DNA of 64,000 nucleotides from Bacillus sp. RO3 (lineage in GTDB: Bacteria > Bacillota > Bacilli > Bacillales > Bacillaceae_B). This document shows positions 25,026-33,591 of this stretch, piece after piece; position 1 is the stretch's first letter, and each line of letters begins with the position of its first letter. The notes beneath the pieces were generated by a model that searched no databases, was not told the origin of the DNA, and was given only the letters and a program-made list of their open reading frames with translations. The stretch spans positions 165,202-229,201 of the forward strand of contig NZ_JAAXCV010000026.1 in assembly GCF_012911895.1 (NCBI RefSeq), in the 5' to 3' direction. The position numbers and the translations under genes were made by a program.

Positions 25026-26357
25026 TTACTCTTTATTTTCGGATAAGGATGAGTGACGTATCTCCTTCCTGCCTCGATTTATATACTCAGCCATAATCGA
25101 TTCTGGGACCAGACTTCCCCCCGTCGCCCAGACCAGGTGGGTCGCCTTTTCGTTTTTAATAGAACGGGATTCCACATGTTTCTGTACATCGGGAATAAGT
25201 GGGCCGATCATCCCTGCCAATGCAGAAGGCTCAAGTGAAATGGCTTCTGCATCGTAAAGAAGGGCAAGCATCTTGAATAGATTGTCATCTCCTACTGTAT
25301 AAACACCGTTGACCAGTCCCTCGATCATCCTTCCTGCCAATGCCGAAGGTCTGCCAACCGCCAACCCGTCCGCTTCCGTCCTGTTACTTAATCCTATATC
25401 CTTTACAGAAATCGCTTCATGTAAACCGGTGGCAAGCCCGAGAAGCATACAAGGGGACTCGACGGGTTCGGCCAGGTAACAATGGACAGAATTTCCGAAG
25501 ACATGCTTCAGCCCATACGTCACTCCTCCTGGTCCACCCCCTACACCGCATGGCAAATAGACAATCAGAGGATGTTCACGGTCAACCTTGACTCCTTCTG
25601 CCTCGAGCTGCTTCTTCAACCTGAGTGCCGCTACAGCATATCCCATGAACAAATCCTTGGAGTTTTCATCATCAATGAAATAACCGTTCGGATCTTCCAT
25701 GGACTGCTTCCTGCCTTCTTCCACCGCATGGGAGAAGTCGTTCTCATGTTCGACGACCGATACACCTTTTTTCCGGAGAAGGTCCTTTTTCCACTCCTTC
25801 GCATCACGGGACATATGGACGGTCACCTTGAAACCAAGCGCCGCGCCGACTGTTCCAATGCTCAATGCCAAATTACCTGTCGATCCGACGGAAATGGAGT
25901 AGTCGGAAAAGAACGTCTTGAAGGAATCTTGTGCCAGTATCGAATAGTCATCTGTCAATCGGATGCGGTCTTCCTGAAGTAACAGGGTTTCTGCGTGCTT
26001 CAGGACCTCATAGATCCCTCCCCTGGCTTTAATGGATCCAGCAATCGGGAGCTGGTTATCACATTTCATCATGAGTTTCCCGTCGATCTTTCTCCCATAG
26101 TGAGCTTGTAGTTCCTCCTTCATCCCCAGCAGATGTCGGACAGGGGATTCAATGATACCATCCGTCTCCATCGTTTCTGTGAAAACCTGTTTGAAGTAGG
26201 AAGCAAATCGTTGAAGCCGCTTTTCCGCTTCCTCCATATCCTCTCCTGGAACACTGCAGACGTTCTCCCGTAACGGATTCTGCCAGAAGGTTTCTTTCCT
26301 TTCTTGTAAATCCGCCAATAAAGCAGGATTTAGACCAGTATTATCTTCCTTACTCAA
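25026..26357 (-). CDS. dsdA: D-serine dehydratase (D-serine ammonia-lyase)
   Basis: 443 residues, the E. coli DsdA length. A PLP enzyme converting D-serine to pyruvate and ammonia. The Schiff-base Lys is in PIAGSIKARGG, a PLP phosphate loop is in PCGVGGGPGG, and GSTGNLALS is the substrate loop. The TTG at 26357 is 7 nt after AAGGGGG, so I prefer it to the TTG at 26375 that precedes this site. No DsdC regulator or D-serine transporter is adjacent. It detoxifies D-serine or uses it as a carbon/nitrogen source. Confidence 0.92.
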   Translation of the reverse strand: MSKEDNTGLNPALLADLQERKETFWQNPLRENVCSVPGEDMEEAEKRLQRFASYFKQVFTETMETDGIIESPVRHLLGMKEELQAHYGRKIDGKLMMKCDNQLPIAGSIKARGGIYEVLKHAETLLLQEDRIRLTDDYSILAQDSFKTFFSDYSISVGSTGNLALSIGTVGAALGFKVTVHMSRDAKEWKKDLLRKKGVSVVEHENDFSHAVEEGRKQSMEDPNGYFIDDENSKDLFMGYAVAALRLKKQLEAEGVKVDREHPLIVYLPCGVGGGPGGVTYGLKHVFGNSVHCYLAEPVESPCMLLGLATGLHEAISVKDIGLSNRTEADGLAVGRPSALAGRMIEGLVNGVYTVGDDNLFKMLALLYDAEAISLEPSALAGMIGPLIPDVQKHVESRSIKNEKATHLVWATGGSLVPESIMAEYINRGRKEIRHSSLSENKE

Positions 26358-26500
26358 TATATATCCCCCTTCCAATGCTCCTCAAAAAAGGATAGAGATG
26401 TGTCTCTCCTGAGTCATCTTTTAACCTCTCCCTTTTTCATCACCTTTTTAACAATTATTTCAAATCTTGACTCTGAACTCAATTCATTTTTGCCCATCAA

Positions 26501-26533
26501 AAAAGGTCTGACCTTTTTGAGGCCAGACTTCAT
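26501..26533. terminator. Terminator of the CBO0543 gene
   Basis: Imperfect hairpin AAAGGTCTGACC / GGCCAGACTT with A-run at left (T-run on the minus strand), 7 nt beyond the end of the gene at 26540. Confidence 0.65.
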
Positions 26534-26539
26534 GGTGCA

Positions 26540-27085
26540 TCACAACGTATCATACTTTTCACTAAAGGCTATATGACTCGCCAGAAAATAGATGATGAAA
26601 TAGATGGGAAGGGAATAAATCATTTTCCAATTCAGAAGATCGTAAATTCCGATCCAATAGATGAGGGGTTCCCCGACGAATGTTGTCAATACAGCAAAGA
26701 TGAGTCCCTTAAGGAATGGAGAGAACCGGGGTTTCAATTGAATCAACCCCATGATAACGACAGGCATTAAGGATAAATCATACGGGACATAAGCAGGGAT
26801 GAACGGTAGGACATCATAGCGGTATGCCCACAATCCCATTTGGACGCCGATGGTATCAAGGCTGACAGAAACGACGCCTACGAAAAATCCAGCGCTCAAC
26901 AGACGGTACCGGCTCTCCTTCTTATGCAAAATCAACCAAAGGAGCCAGGTGATGAATGTGATGGTGACACCAAACCACCATTGCCAGGTGAAGACAATCT
27001 CTTCTTTCCATAAGGTCATGTATGCATCACTTACTTGTATGGTCTGCTTGGATATTTCGTCTATTTTCTTCACTGTACTCAACAT
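26540..27085 (-). CDS. CBO0543-family membrane protein
   Basis: 181 residues with five hydrophobic helices. WLILHKKESRYRLLSAGFF and the aromatic WAYRYDVLPFIPAYVPYDLSLMP region are typical of the CBO0543 family described from clostridia and bacilli. It runs 21 nt downstream of a second member; a third is encoded rightward at 28008. Function unknown. Confidence 0.75.
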   Translation of the reverse strand: MLSTVKKIDEISKQTIQVSDAYMTLWKEEIVFTWQWWFGVTITFITWLLWLILHKKESRYRLLSAGFFVGVVSVSLDTIGVQMGLWAYRYDVLPFIPAYVPYDLSLMPVVIMGLIQLKPRFSPFLKGLIFAVLTTFVGEPLIYWIGIYDLLNWKMIYSLPIYFIIYFLASHIAFSEKYDTL

Positions 27086-27106
27086 TCACACCGCCTTTCT
27101 ACCTGC

Positions 27107-27589
27107 TTATTGACCTCTCCTTTCCAAATAGGTGACATAACGGTAAAGCCCCAGCAAAATCAGCAGTAGTAAGACATCTTCTACAATTGAATATTGAAGC
27201 TTCCACCATCCGTAATGGAAATAACCGAACGGCTCCGGGAGAGAAGCCACCATTTCATACCCGATAATAAGGGCCAGCCATACCGTAATATAGAGGATTT
27301 GTTTTCCTTTTCCTTTTTTAAAAGGGAAAAAATTTAGAAACAACACATTGACCGGTGGAATCAGGACTGTGTGGGTAAGGATGTCTGTCCAGCCAATCTC
27401 CGGGGTAAAATACCAATAGCCTCTATATTTCAACTCCACATAATGATCATGCAGAAGCTGAAGGGCAATCGTAAATAACCAGATATGGGTCATCTGATTC
27501 AAGGTGAGTCTTTTCTTGACTGCCAGGGCTATTCCATTAAATAAGATAATAGCAAGTAAGAGTCCAATCATGAAATCACTTATCCTCAT
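27107..27589 (-). CDS. CBO0543-family membrane protein (paralog)
   Basis: 160 residues, five helices. HDHYVELKYRGYWYFTPEIGW and the WKLQYSIVEDVLLLLILLGLYR end fit the same family as the adjacent genes (the other two show YEYPTWEWRD and WAYRYDVLPF at the equivalent aromatic loop). Co-transcribed with the 181-aa paralog. Confidence 0.72.
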   Translation of the reverse strand: MRISDFMIGLLLAIILFNGIALAVKKRLTLNQMTHIWLFTIALQLLHDHYVELKYRGYWYFTPEIGWTDILTHTVLIPPVNVLFLNFFPFKKGKGKQILYITVWLALIIGYEMVASLPEPFGYFHYGWWKLQYSIVEDVLLLLILLGLYRYVTYLERRGQ

Positions 27590-28007
27590 TAGCTCGGCGA
27601 TCCTGCAGAGCTTACCATAGTTTTGATGGAACTAAAGGTGGACCAAGGCATCATTCATCCAGACGGAGCCTGCTACCCAATAGTCGCGCTGGAACTTGCC
27701 ATTATTATGCCAATTCTCCTGAAAACTATTCATTTACTTATTTGAGGGACGGACCTTCCTTTCCATCAATAGAGGGTCGTCCCTGTGACCCTTATTTGTT
27801 TTGTATGAATCGATTCCCAATAGGGGACATTTACGATAGGGAGCGTGTACTTGTGCTGAAGGTTTTTGCTATGCAGCAGGAGGGACGGACCTCTGCATGT
27901 TAAGTAAACCATCCCTCTTCTGCATGTATGCGTCTAAACGTAAATGGTGTGATTCAGATTGATTAGAACATACTATTCCAAAACATTCATCCACGAGGAG
28001 AACATCT
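27590..28007. other. Intergenic region with two decayed GGGACGGACC repeats
   Basis: 418 nt between divergent CBO0543 genes. It contains two degenerate palindromes: 27744-27784 (left arm GAGGGACGGACCTTCC, right arm GGGTCGTCCCT) and 27879-27919 (left arm GGAGGGACGGACCTCTGC, right arm ATCCCTCTTCTGC). Nothing else recognised. Confidence 0.6.
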
Positions 28008-28523
28008 ATGATTTCATTTATCGTGACCATCCTATTTATTCTATCCGCATGGCACTGGGGAGATTGGAAGAACTGGAAACAGTATTATCCCACCATGCTT
28101 TATATGATCATCAACGCGGTTCTGTTCAATGTCCTTACGTATGAATATCCTACCTGGGAATGGAGGGATCACAGCGGAGTTTTTCCAAACCACACCCTCT
28201 TGGACCTTTGGATCATCTACACACAATTTCCTGCTGTCGTGCTCCTCTATTTAAGTCATTACCCTAAATCCTTTAAACGAAAAGTTCTCCGATGGTTGAT
28301 ATGGGTCGGTATCTTTACCGGATTGGAAGTGTCTGTCGGCATTGTGAAATACATCGTGTATGACAACTCATGGAACATATGGTGGTCGATTATTTTCAAC
28401 ATGATTACGTTCGTAATGATTCCCTTGCATTATAGGAGACCATTACTCACCTGGTTGTTTTCCTTGATCGTGATCGCTTGTTTATGTATGATATTTGAAT
28501 TGCCATTGACGAAGATGAGGTAG
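28008..28523 (+). CDS. CBO0543-family membrane protein (third paralog)
   Basis: 171 residues, five helices. DWKNWKQYYPTMLYMIINAVLFNVL and EYPTWEWRDHSGVFPNHTLLD match the family's conserved aromatic loop. GAGGAGA lies 6 nt before the ATG. It is divergent from the other two copies across a repeat-bearing gap. Confidence 0.78.
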   Translation: MISFIVTILFILSAWHWGDWKNWKQYYPTMLYMIINAVLFNVLTYEYPTWEWRDHSGVFPNHTLLDLWIIYTQFPAVVLLYLSHYPKSFKRKVLRWLIWVGIFTGLEVSVGIVKYIVYDNSWNIWWSIIFNMITFVMIPLHYRRPLLTWLFSLIVIACLCMIFELPLTKMR

Positions 28524-28548
28524 CCGGCTCAGTGTTCCTCCTAAAAAA

Positions 28549-28574
28549 AAAGCTTATCCTTTTCAGAATAAGCT
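28549..28574 (-). terminator. Terminator of the cupin gene
   Basis: Minus-strand AGCTTAT-N10-ATAAGCT followed by nine T, about 100 nt beyond the cupin stop. Confidence 0.75.
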
Positions 28575-28673
28575 CCAGCTTTGACGACAACCACAAAACT
28601 ACCCATCTCATACAGCTGATTGACGCCGGCGGGGCCGACTAAAAGAATGTGAGAAACAGGAACCCATTACACC

Positions 28674-29579
28674 TCAGTATCCTTGACCTGCTTCAGCAGC
28701 CTCTGCATCAGCCTTTGTCACATGGACGGTCCCCGGTGGATGCTGGGTCGGGGCATAAATCGAGTATAACTTGACGGGAGTATTCCCGGTGTTGATCAGA
28801 TTGTGCCATGTACCCGCCGGGATCACGACGGCATCATCATCTTTCACTTCCCTCTGAAAGGTTAAGTTATCCGGCCGGTCCCCCATCATGACGATTCCCT
28901 GCCCCTGTTCAAGGCGAAGGAATTGATCAAGATCGGGATGGATTTCAAGGCCGATATCTTCCCCGGGTTGAATACTCATCAGGGTTACCTGCAGATGCTT
29001 CCCCGTCCAAATAGCCGTCCGGAATGTATCGTTTTCAACCGTAGCCTCTTCAATATCCACCACATATGGTGCAGGGCCGTAATCCATTGACGTCACCCGG
29101 TTGTCAGCATCGATACCCAGCATACTCAATCGACGGGCATGCTCCCATTCATTCCTGCATGTATTCACGAATACCTCATACAGCTGCGGGTTTCCTGCCT
29201 GCAAGCTGCCAAGGCGGAACTGTTCATACCCATTCAACGCTGTATCATACCCTATGCTGAGTCCCTCACGGTAAGAGGAGAAAGGAACACCCTCATGCCT
29301 GTAAACCGGCTGCGTCCCCGTAAGGGAAGTATACAGGTTCGAAAGCTCCCACCAATTCTTCTTCTCCTCTTCCATCATAGTGATCAGGTCCTGCTGATGT
29401 CCCTGATCAGGCGCAATGCTGGCTAATCGATAATACAAATCAGCCGTCGAGGCCTTACCCTTGATTCCATTCAGGAGGATATCCACCAGTGGATCACTGC
29501 CCACATTGTTCATTGCCATGGCTTCTCGATACCCTGGTTGAACAGGGCCGTTCATTGGAATATCGTACATGCTTTTCAT
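28674..29579 (-). CDS. Cupin protein with N-terminal ferritin-like helical domain
   Basis: About 301 residues. The first ~150 residues are helical with ferritin/rubrerythrin-like E-x-x-H features (TADLYYRLASIAPDQGH, NEWEHARRLSML). The C-terminal cupin_2 barrel (about 185-285) has motif 1 GEDIGLEIHPDLDQFLRLEQGQG and motif 2 IPAGTWHNLINTGN, with metal-ligand His, Glu and His visible. The start is uncertain between ATGs at 29579 and 29570; both follow GAAGGGA/AAAGGTG. The fusion of a ferritin-like and a cupin domain suggests a surface or spore metal/oxidative-stress protein; inference. Confidence 0.82.
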   Translation of the reverse strand: MKSMYDIPMNGPVQPGYREAMAMNNVGSDPLVDILLNGIKGKASTADLYYRLASIAPDQGHQQDLITMMEEEKKNWWELSNLYTSLTGTQPVYRHEGVPFSSYREGLSIGYDTALNGYEQFRLGSLQAGNPQLYEVFVNTCRNEWEHARRLSMLGIDADNRVTSMDYGPAPYVVDIEEATVENDTFRTAIWTGKHLQVTLMSIQPGEDIGLEIHPDLDQFLRLEQGQGIVMMGDRPDNLTFQREVKDDDAVVIPAGTWHNLINTGNTPVKLYSIYAPTQHPPGTVHVTKADAEAAEAGQGY

Positions 29580-29651
29580 TCCCTTCACCTTTTTACCACG
29601 ATAGTGTATGCAGGAATGTGGCGGATGTGCTTGTGCCTGATTCTTCGGGAA

Positions 29652-29694
29652 GAGGGACGGACCTCACTTTTTTAGAAAGTGAGGTCCGTCCCTC
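29652..29694. repeat. GGGACGGACC-family palindrome (longest stem)
   Basis: GAGGGACGGACCTCACTTT-tttag-AAAGTGAGGTCCGTCCCTC, a perfect 19-bp stem between the cupin and GNAT genes. It could terminate the GNAT transcript. Confidence 0.9.
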
Positions 29695-29752
29695 CGATTT
29701 ATAAACGTACTGTTTTCTTAGAATCCGTCACCTTGTAAAAGAAGCCAGATCG

Positions 29753-30208
29753 TTATTCCTCGTTTTTGGAGGTCCGTCCCTCACAGACCTGTCCCTCACA
29801 GACCTTAAACATCCCGGTCATGTTCGGTGAGTAGTCTTTGAAATCATATTTTTCATAGAATGGCACGTTTCCTTCTGAAGCAAAGAGTCCTACAAAGGCT
29901 TTATCAGGGGCGTGTTCTTGTATGTAACCCATGAGCTCATCCATGATTTTTCCTCCGATTCCCTTCCCATGGTAGTCGGGGTGAACCACAATGTCCTGGA
30001 TATAGAAATAGATCGCTCCGTCACCTACGATCCTCCCCATTCCGATCACCACTTCCCCATGCATGACAACTACAGAGTAAATAGAATTCGATAGAGACGC
30101 TTCCGCCACATCGAAATTCATGAAATCCTTCCAGCCGACACTCTCACATAAATAGGTGTATTCTCTCAATGTCGGGACTGTCCCGGCCATCATCTTATAT
30201 TGTTTCAT
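29753..30208 (-). CDS. GNAT acetyltransferase with repeat-derived C-terminal tail
   Basis: 151 residues. Acetyl-CoA site motif A is at VVHPDYHGKGIGGKIMDEL (Q/RxxGxG/A as H-G-K-G-I-G). Motif B follows around FVGLFASEGNVPFYEKYDF. The family ends near MTGMFKV; the remaining VCEGQVCEGRTSKNEE is encoded by a GGGACGGACC-type repeat and its tandem partial duplicate, so the tail is probably not functional. Acetylated substrate unknown. Confidence 0.88.
   Translation of the reverse strand: MKQYKMMAGTVPTLREYTYLCESVGWKDFMNFDVAEASLSNSIYSVVVMHGEVVIGMGRIVGDGAIYFYIQDIVVHPDYHGKGIGGKIMDELMGYIQEHAPDKAFVGLFASEGNVPFYEKYDFKDYSPNMTGMFKVCEGQVCEGRTSKNEE
29769..29804. repeat. GGGACGGACC-family fragment with tandem duplication, inside a gene
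   Basis: GAGGTCCGTCCCTCACAGAC is followed at once by CTGTCCCTCACAGACC, a near-identical 16-nt tandem unit. It encodes the VCEGQ-VCEGR tail of the GNAT protein. Confidence 0.75.
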
Positions 30209-30578
30209 CCAGTCGTTCCTCCGCTAAACTGCTTATTTTTCTTATCTATTAATAGTTCGACAGGGTTCTGGCTACTCCTTTTTATAATGAACTAATGAGG
30301 TTTAGAGAGTTTATTTTCAACACTTCCAATGGTGCTCTGCCGAAATCGTTAAGGTGAAAAACAATGTCCCCTACCAATATAGGCCCTTCCAGGACATTTT
30401 CCCTTTCAAGCGTTTACATGGCTAATGTGAAATGATCGTGTATCTCATTCCAACCTTCAAGGTCCGTCCCTTATTTTGCCTTATCCTCTCCTTTATGGAA
30501 TAATGAACGGGGAATTTATTTAGGTGAGGTTTCACTCTACCACTTTTGATTTACATGCCGAGGGCTGGAGGTTATTTT
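30209..30578. other. Intergenic region, half repeat at 30459-30472
   Basis: 370 nt between divergent genes. AAGGTCCGTCCCTT at 30459-30472 is one arm of the dispersed family. No convincing promoter pair for the YibE/F genes was fixed. Confidence 0.5.
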
Positions 30579-31715
30579 TTGTTTGCACATGGATTGAAAA
30601 TGAAAGGCATAGATTACAAGAATCTTATTTTATACACGATTTGGGCCCTCTGTGTCGTGGCTTCTCTTTATTTCGTATATCACAATCATGGATGGTATGA
30701 TCGTCCGATTGCGGAAGTGGTCAGTACGAAGATCGGGGAGACGACGGATATGGAGGATATGAATGGGAATAAGGACCGCCTCTACCTGCAACAGATCGAA
30801 GCGATCCTTAAAAACGGGAAGCTGAAAGGAGAGACGATTCATTTAACGAATGAATATTCCCTTTCGGGTGCCTATGATCAAGCCTATCGCCCCGGCAATG
30901 AACTATTCGTATCCGTTGACAGGACGAGAGACGGGGACCACCTGACAGGACATATAGAAGACGTCAAACGGGATCACTATTTGATGATCACCGCCTGGGC
31001 ATTCATCACCCTTTTACTCGTAGTCGGGAAAAGGCAGGGGCTCCTCTCCCTCATCACCCTGGGAGTCAATGCCCTGATCCTTTCCTATGCACTTGATGTA
31101 TACCTGAATTCAGAAAACGCCAGCCTCCTGGTGGTTTGCAGCATCGGGGTCATCTTATTCACCTGCATCTCCCTGCTCCTGGTGAACGGCTTCAATGAAA
31201 AAACCTACGCTGCGGTGGTGGCGACTCTGATCGGAACATTCATGACCCTCCTGATCAGCTATGTGGTCGTCGGCTTCACCTCAGGGGAAGGTCTTAGGTA
31301 TGAGGAGATGCAATTTCTCACCCGTCCCTATGAAATGGTATTCATGGCGGGGATCCTTGTAGGTTGTCTCGGGGCCGTGATGGATGTCGCCATCACATTA
31401 TCTTCGTCCATCTTCGGGCTTTATGAGAAAAATCCCGCCATCTCCATCAAAGCCCTGCAGAAGTCTGGCTTTGATATCGGGAAGGACATCATGGGGACGA
31501 TGACGAATATATTGTTTTTCGTCTATATCAGCGGCGCGATCCCCATGCTAATCCTATTTTTTAAAAATGCGTCCCCCCTTGGATTCACCCTGACCATGAA
31601 TCTTTCACTTGAAATGGCCCGTGCCCTCACAGGCGGAATCGGCATCGTGCTCGCAATTCCCATCGGCATCTATACGTCCATCTTCTTTGTGAGTAGAAAG
31701 AAGGTGAAATCATGA
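30579..31715 (+). CDS. YibE/F-family membrane protein, subunit 1
   Basis: 378 residues. One N-terminal helix, an extracytoplasmic domain of ~100 residues (containing VVSTKIGETTDMEDMNG and LSGAYDQAYRPGNELFVSV), then 7 helices with GAVMDVAITLSSSIFGLYEKNP and GFDIGKDIMGTMTNILFF, the YibE/F signature. TTG at 30579 lies 7 nt after GGAGG and is preferred to upstream candidates. It overlaps the second YibE/F gene by 4 nt. Function is not established; often linked to peptide or ion transport. Confidence 0.85.
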   Translation: MFAHGLKMKGIDYKNLILYTIWALCVVASLYFVYHNHGWYDRPIAEVVSTKIGETTDMEDMNGNKDRLYLQQIEAILKNGKLKGETIHLTNEYSLSGAYDQAYRPGNELFVSVDRTRDGDHLTGHIEDVKRDHYLMITAWAFITLLLVVGKRQGLLSLITLGVNALILSYALDVYLNSENASLLVVCSIGVILFTCISLLLVNGFNEKTYAAVVATLIGTFMTLLISYVVVGFTSGEGLRYEEMQFLTRPYEMVFMAGILVGCLGAVMDVAITLSSSIFGLYEKNPAISIKALQKSGFDIGKDIMGTMTNILFFVYISGAIPMLILFFKNASPLGFTLTMNLSLEMARALTGGIGIVLAIPIGIYTSIFFVSRKKVKS

Positions 31716-32476
31716 CGGTACAATTGTGTCTCGCAGCCATCCTTTTCATCCTGATGGTGGCCATAGGAGGGAAAAAAGGAGCCCGTTCCTTCATTGCCCT
31801 GTTCCTGAATTTCGGTGTCCTCCTTCTTACGATCATTCTGATGAATGATCCGAAGCTGAATCCGGTAATCCTGACGCTATTCGCCTGCATCATGATCAGC
31901 TGCATCTCCCTGTTTTTCATCAGTGAAATCAACATCAAGACCGTGACAGCCTTCATCTCGACGATTATCACGACAGGCGCACTTCTTTTCTTCATTCTGA
32001 TGCTCACGGATGCCGCCATGATCCAGGGATTCAGTGAAGAAGAAATCGAGGAAATCGGGGCATTCTCCCTCTATGTAGGAGTGGATTTTGTCAAAATCGG
32101 TGCTTCCATGATCATCATGAGCACGATCGGAGCCATCATTGATTTGTCTATTTCCATCTCCTCGCCCATGAGGGAAATCGCCTATCACAACCCATCGATC
32201 AGCAGGAAAGCATTATTCGCTTCCGGCCTTAGCATCGGCAGGGATATACTTGGGACCAGCACCAATACCCTGTTCTTCGCCTTTTTCGGAGGTTACATGG
32301 CGCTGTTGATCTGGTTCAAGGATCTTTCCTATTCATTGGGGGAAATCGTGAATTCCAAAGTTTTCACGTCGGAAATGATTTTCATCGGAGCGGCTGGAAT
32401 CGGGGTGGCCCTGGCGATTCCGGTTACTTCCTGGATCACGGCTTACTTTTTGGTGAAAAAGCGAAGCCCGAGGTGA
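31712..32476 (+). CDS. YibE/F-family membrane protein, subunit 2
   Basis: 254 residues, seven helices, without the extracytoplasmic domain of its partner. GAIIDLSISISSPMREIAYHNP and GLSIGRDILGTSTNTLFFAFFGG repeat the partner's core motifs, so the pair arose by duplication and probably forms a heteromer. The ATGA overlap with the upstream gene indicates translational coupling. Confidence 0.87.
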   Translation: MTVQLCLAAILFILMVAIGGKKGARSFIALFLNFGVLLLTIILMNDPKLNPVILTLFACIMISCISLFFISEINIKTVTAFISTIITTGALLFFILMLTDAAMIQGFSEEEIEEIGAFSLYVGVDFVKIGASMIIMSTIGAIIDLSISISSPMREIAYHNPSISRKALFASGLSIGRDILGTSTNTLFFAFFGGYMALLIWFKDLSYSLGEIVNSKVFTSEMIFIGAAGIGVALAIPVTSWITAYFLVKKRSPR

Positions 32477-32533
32477 TGCAGTCTCTGTCATGGAAAGGCC
32501 AAGCTCTTTCAAAGAAGTCGTATGAATAAAAAA

Positions 32534-32574
32534 ACACCCCCAAAAGTTAGTTTTTCACTCTAACTTTCGGGGGT
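32534..32574. terminator. Terminator of the YibE/F operon
   Basis: ACACCCCCAAAAGTTAG pairs with CTAACTTTCGGGGGT (one mismatch) across a 9-nt loop. A-run precedes it; possibly bidirectional with the convergent HD-GYP gene. Confidence 0.65.
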
Positions 32575-32602
32575 CGGTACCACCCTGTTCCAATGCGTTT
32601 TT

Positions 32603-33496
32603 TTATATGAGAGTCCCCTCTTCTTTTAAAATCTCTTCGAAAACACGGACGATTTCTTCATCATAATGAGAGCCCGATAACCTTTTCAGTTCATCCATGG
32701 CATATTGTCTGCTGAAGGCTTTCCGGTAGGCCCTGTCTTCTGTCATGGCATCGAATGCATCACAGACGGCAATGATACGGGCTTCGAGGAGGATGACATC
32801 CCCTTTCAGTCCCCGGGGATAGCCGCTGCCGTTCAATCGTTCATGGTGCTGCTCTATAATAGGGACCAGCTCCTGGTAATAAGTGTCTCTGATCATATTG
32901 GCACCGTCTTCAGGATGCTTTTTGACAATGGCAAATTCCTCATCTGTGAGACGGTCGGCCTTGTTGAGGATCTCAGCCGGTACATGGATTTTACCCATGT
33001 CGTGAAGAAGGGAAGCCATGGTGAGATTCTCCAGCTGATCTTTATGTAATTTCAGCTTTTTAGCGATTTTCACGCAGTATTTCGATACCCTGTCACTATG
33101 CATGGAGGTGTACCGGTCTTTCTTTTCCACTTCTTTTACTTTTTCCAACAAATCAGACATATCCTTGCTTAGATGAAAAAAGGTAGGTTCTGTAACTGCC
33201 CATAATAAGGTGACCTGTGTGACGGCTGTGAAATGGATCGGTTCTCTGATTCCTTGGGCTGAGAAATAATCCTCTGCCCTCATCATCTTTTTTTCGCCAT
33301 CTATCTCACATTCCATCTCGCCGGATAGGACATAATAAAATTCCATCCCACTGGGGTTATCACCTGGGTATACGTAAAACATGCTTGCTTCATGGATCGT
33401 CTGTATCAATACCTCTACACCGTCACCCTTGGATAACAGGCCTAACTCGAAGTGATCAAAGGTCACTTTCTCCAGTGGTGCTCTGATATTCCCCAT
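32603..33496 (-). CDS. Cupin/HD-GYP two-domain phosphohydrolase
   Basis: 297 residues. The N-terminal ~110 residues form a cupin-like barrel (YVYPGDNPSGMEFYYVLSGEMECEIDGE). From ~130 on there is an HD-GYP domain: HSDRVSKYCVKIAKKL, HDMGKIHVP (HD), HHERLNGSGYPRGLKG (HHExxxGxGYP) and DAFDAMTEDRAYRKA. HD-GYP enzymes hydrolyse cyclic di-GMP; all metal residues appear intact. Start taken at 33496 (MGNIRAP) after GGAAGGA; an upstream ATG pair at 33514/33511 is possible. The cupin is probably the sensory input. Confidence 0.87.
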   Translation of the reverse strand: MGNIRAPLEKVTFDHFELGLLSKGDGVEVLIQTIHEASMFYVYPGDNPSGMEFYYVLSGEMECEIDGEKKMMRAEDYFSAQGIREPIHFTAVTQVTLLWAVTEPTFFHLSKDMSDLLEKVKEVEKKDRYTSMHSDRVSKYCVKIAKKLKLHKDQLENLTMASLLHDMGKIHVPAEILNKADRLTDEEFAIVKKHPEDGANMIRDTYYQELVPIIEQHHERLNGSGYPRGLKGDVILLEARIIAVCDAFDAMTEDRAYRKAFSRQYAMDELKRLSGSHYDEEIVRVFEEILKEEGTLI

Positions 33497-33591
33497 TTTG
33501 AATCCTTCCATCATATACGCCCACCCTTACATAGTAAGTTTCGACAGTGAATAAAACGAGCCCATTTGAACTCGTTCCATACCATTTACTG

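Noticed and set aside
2831..30472. CRISPR array interpretation of the recurring GGGACGGACC hairpins
   Set aside because: Copies are kilobases apart, palindromic, and lack regular spacers or cas genes.
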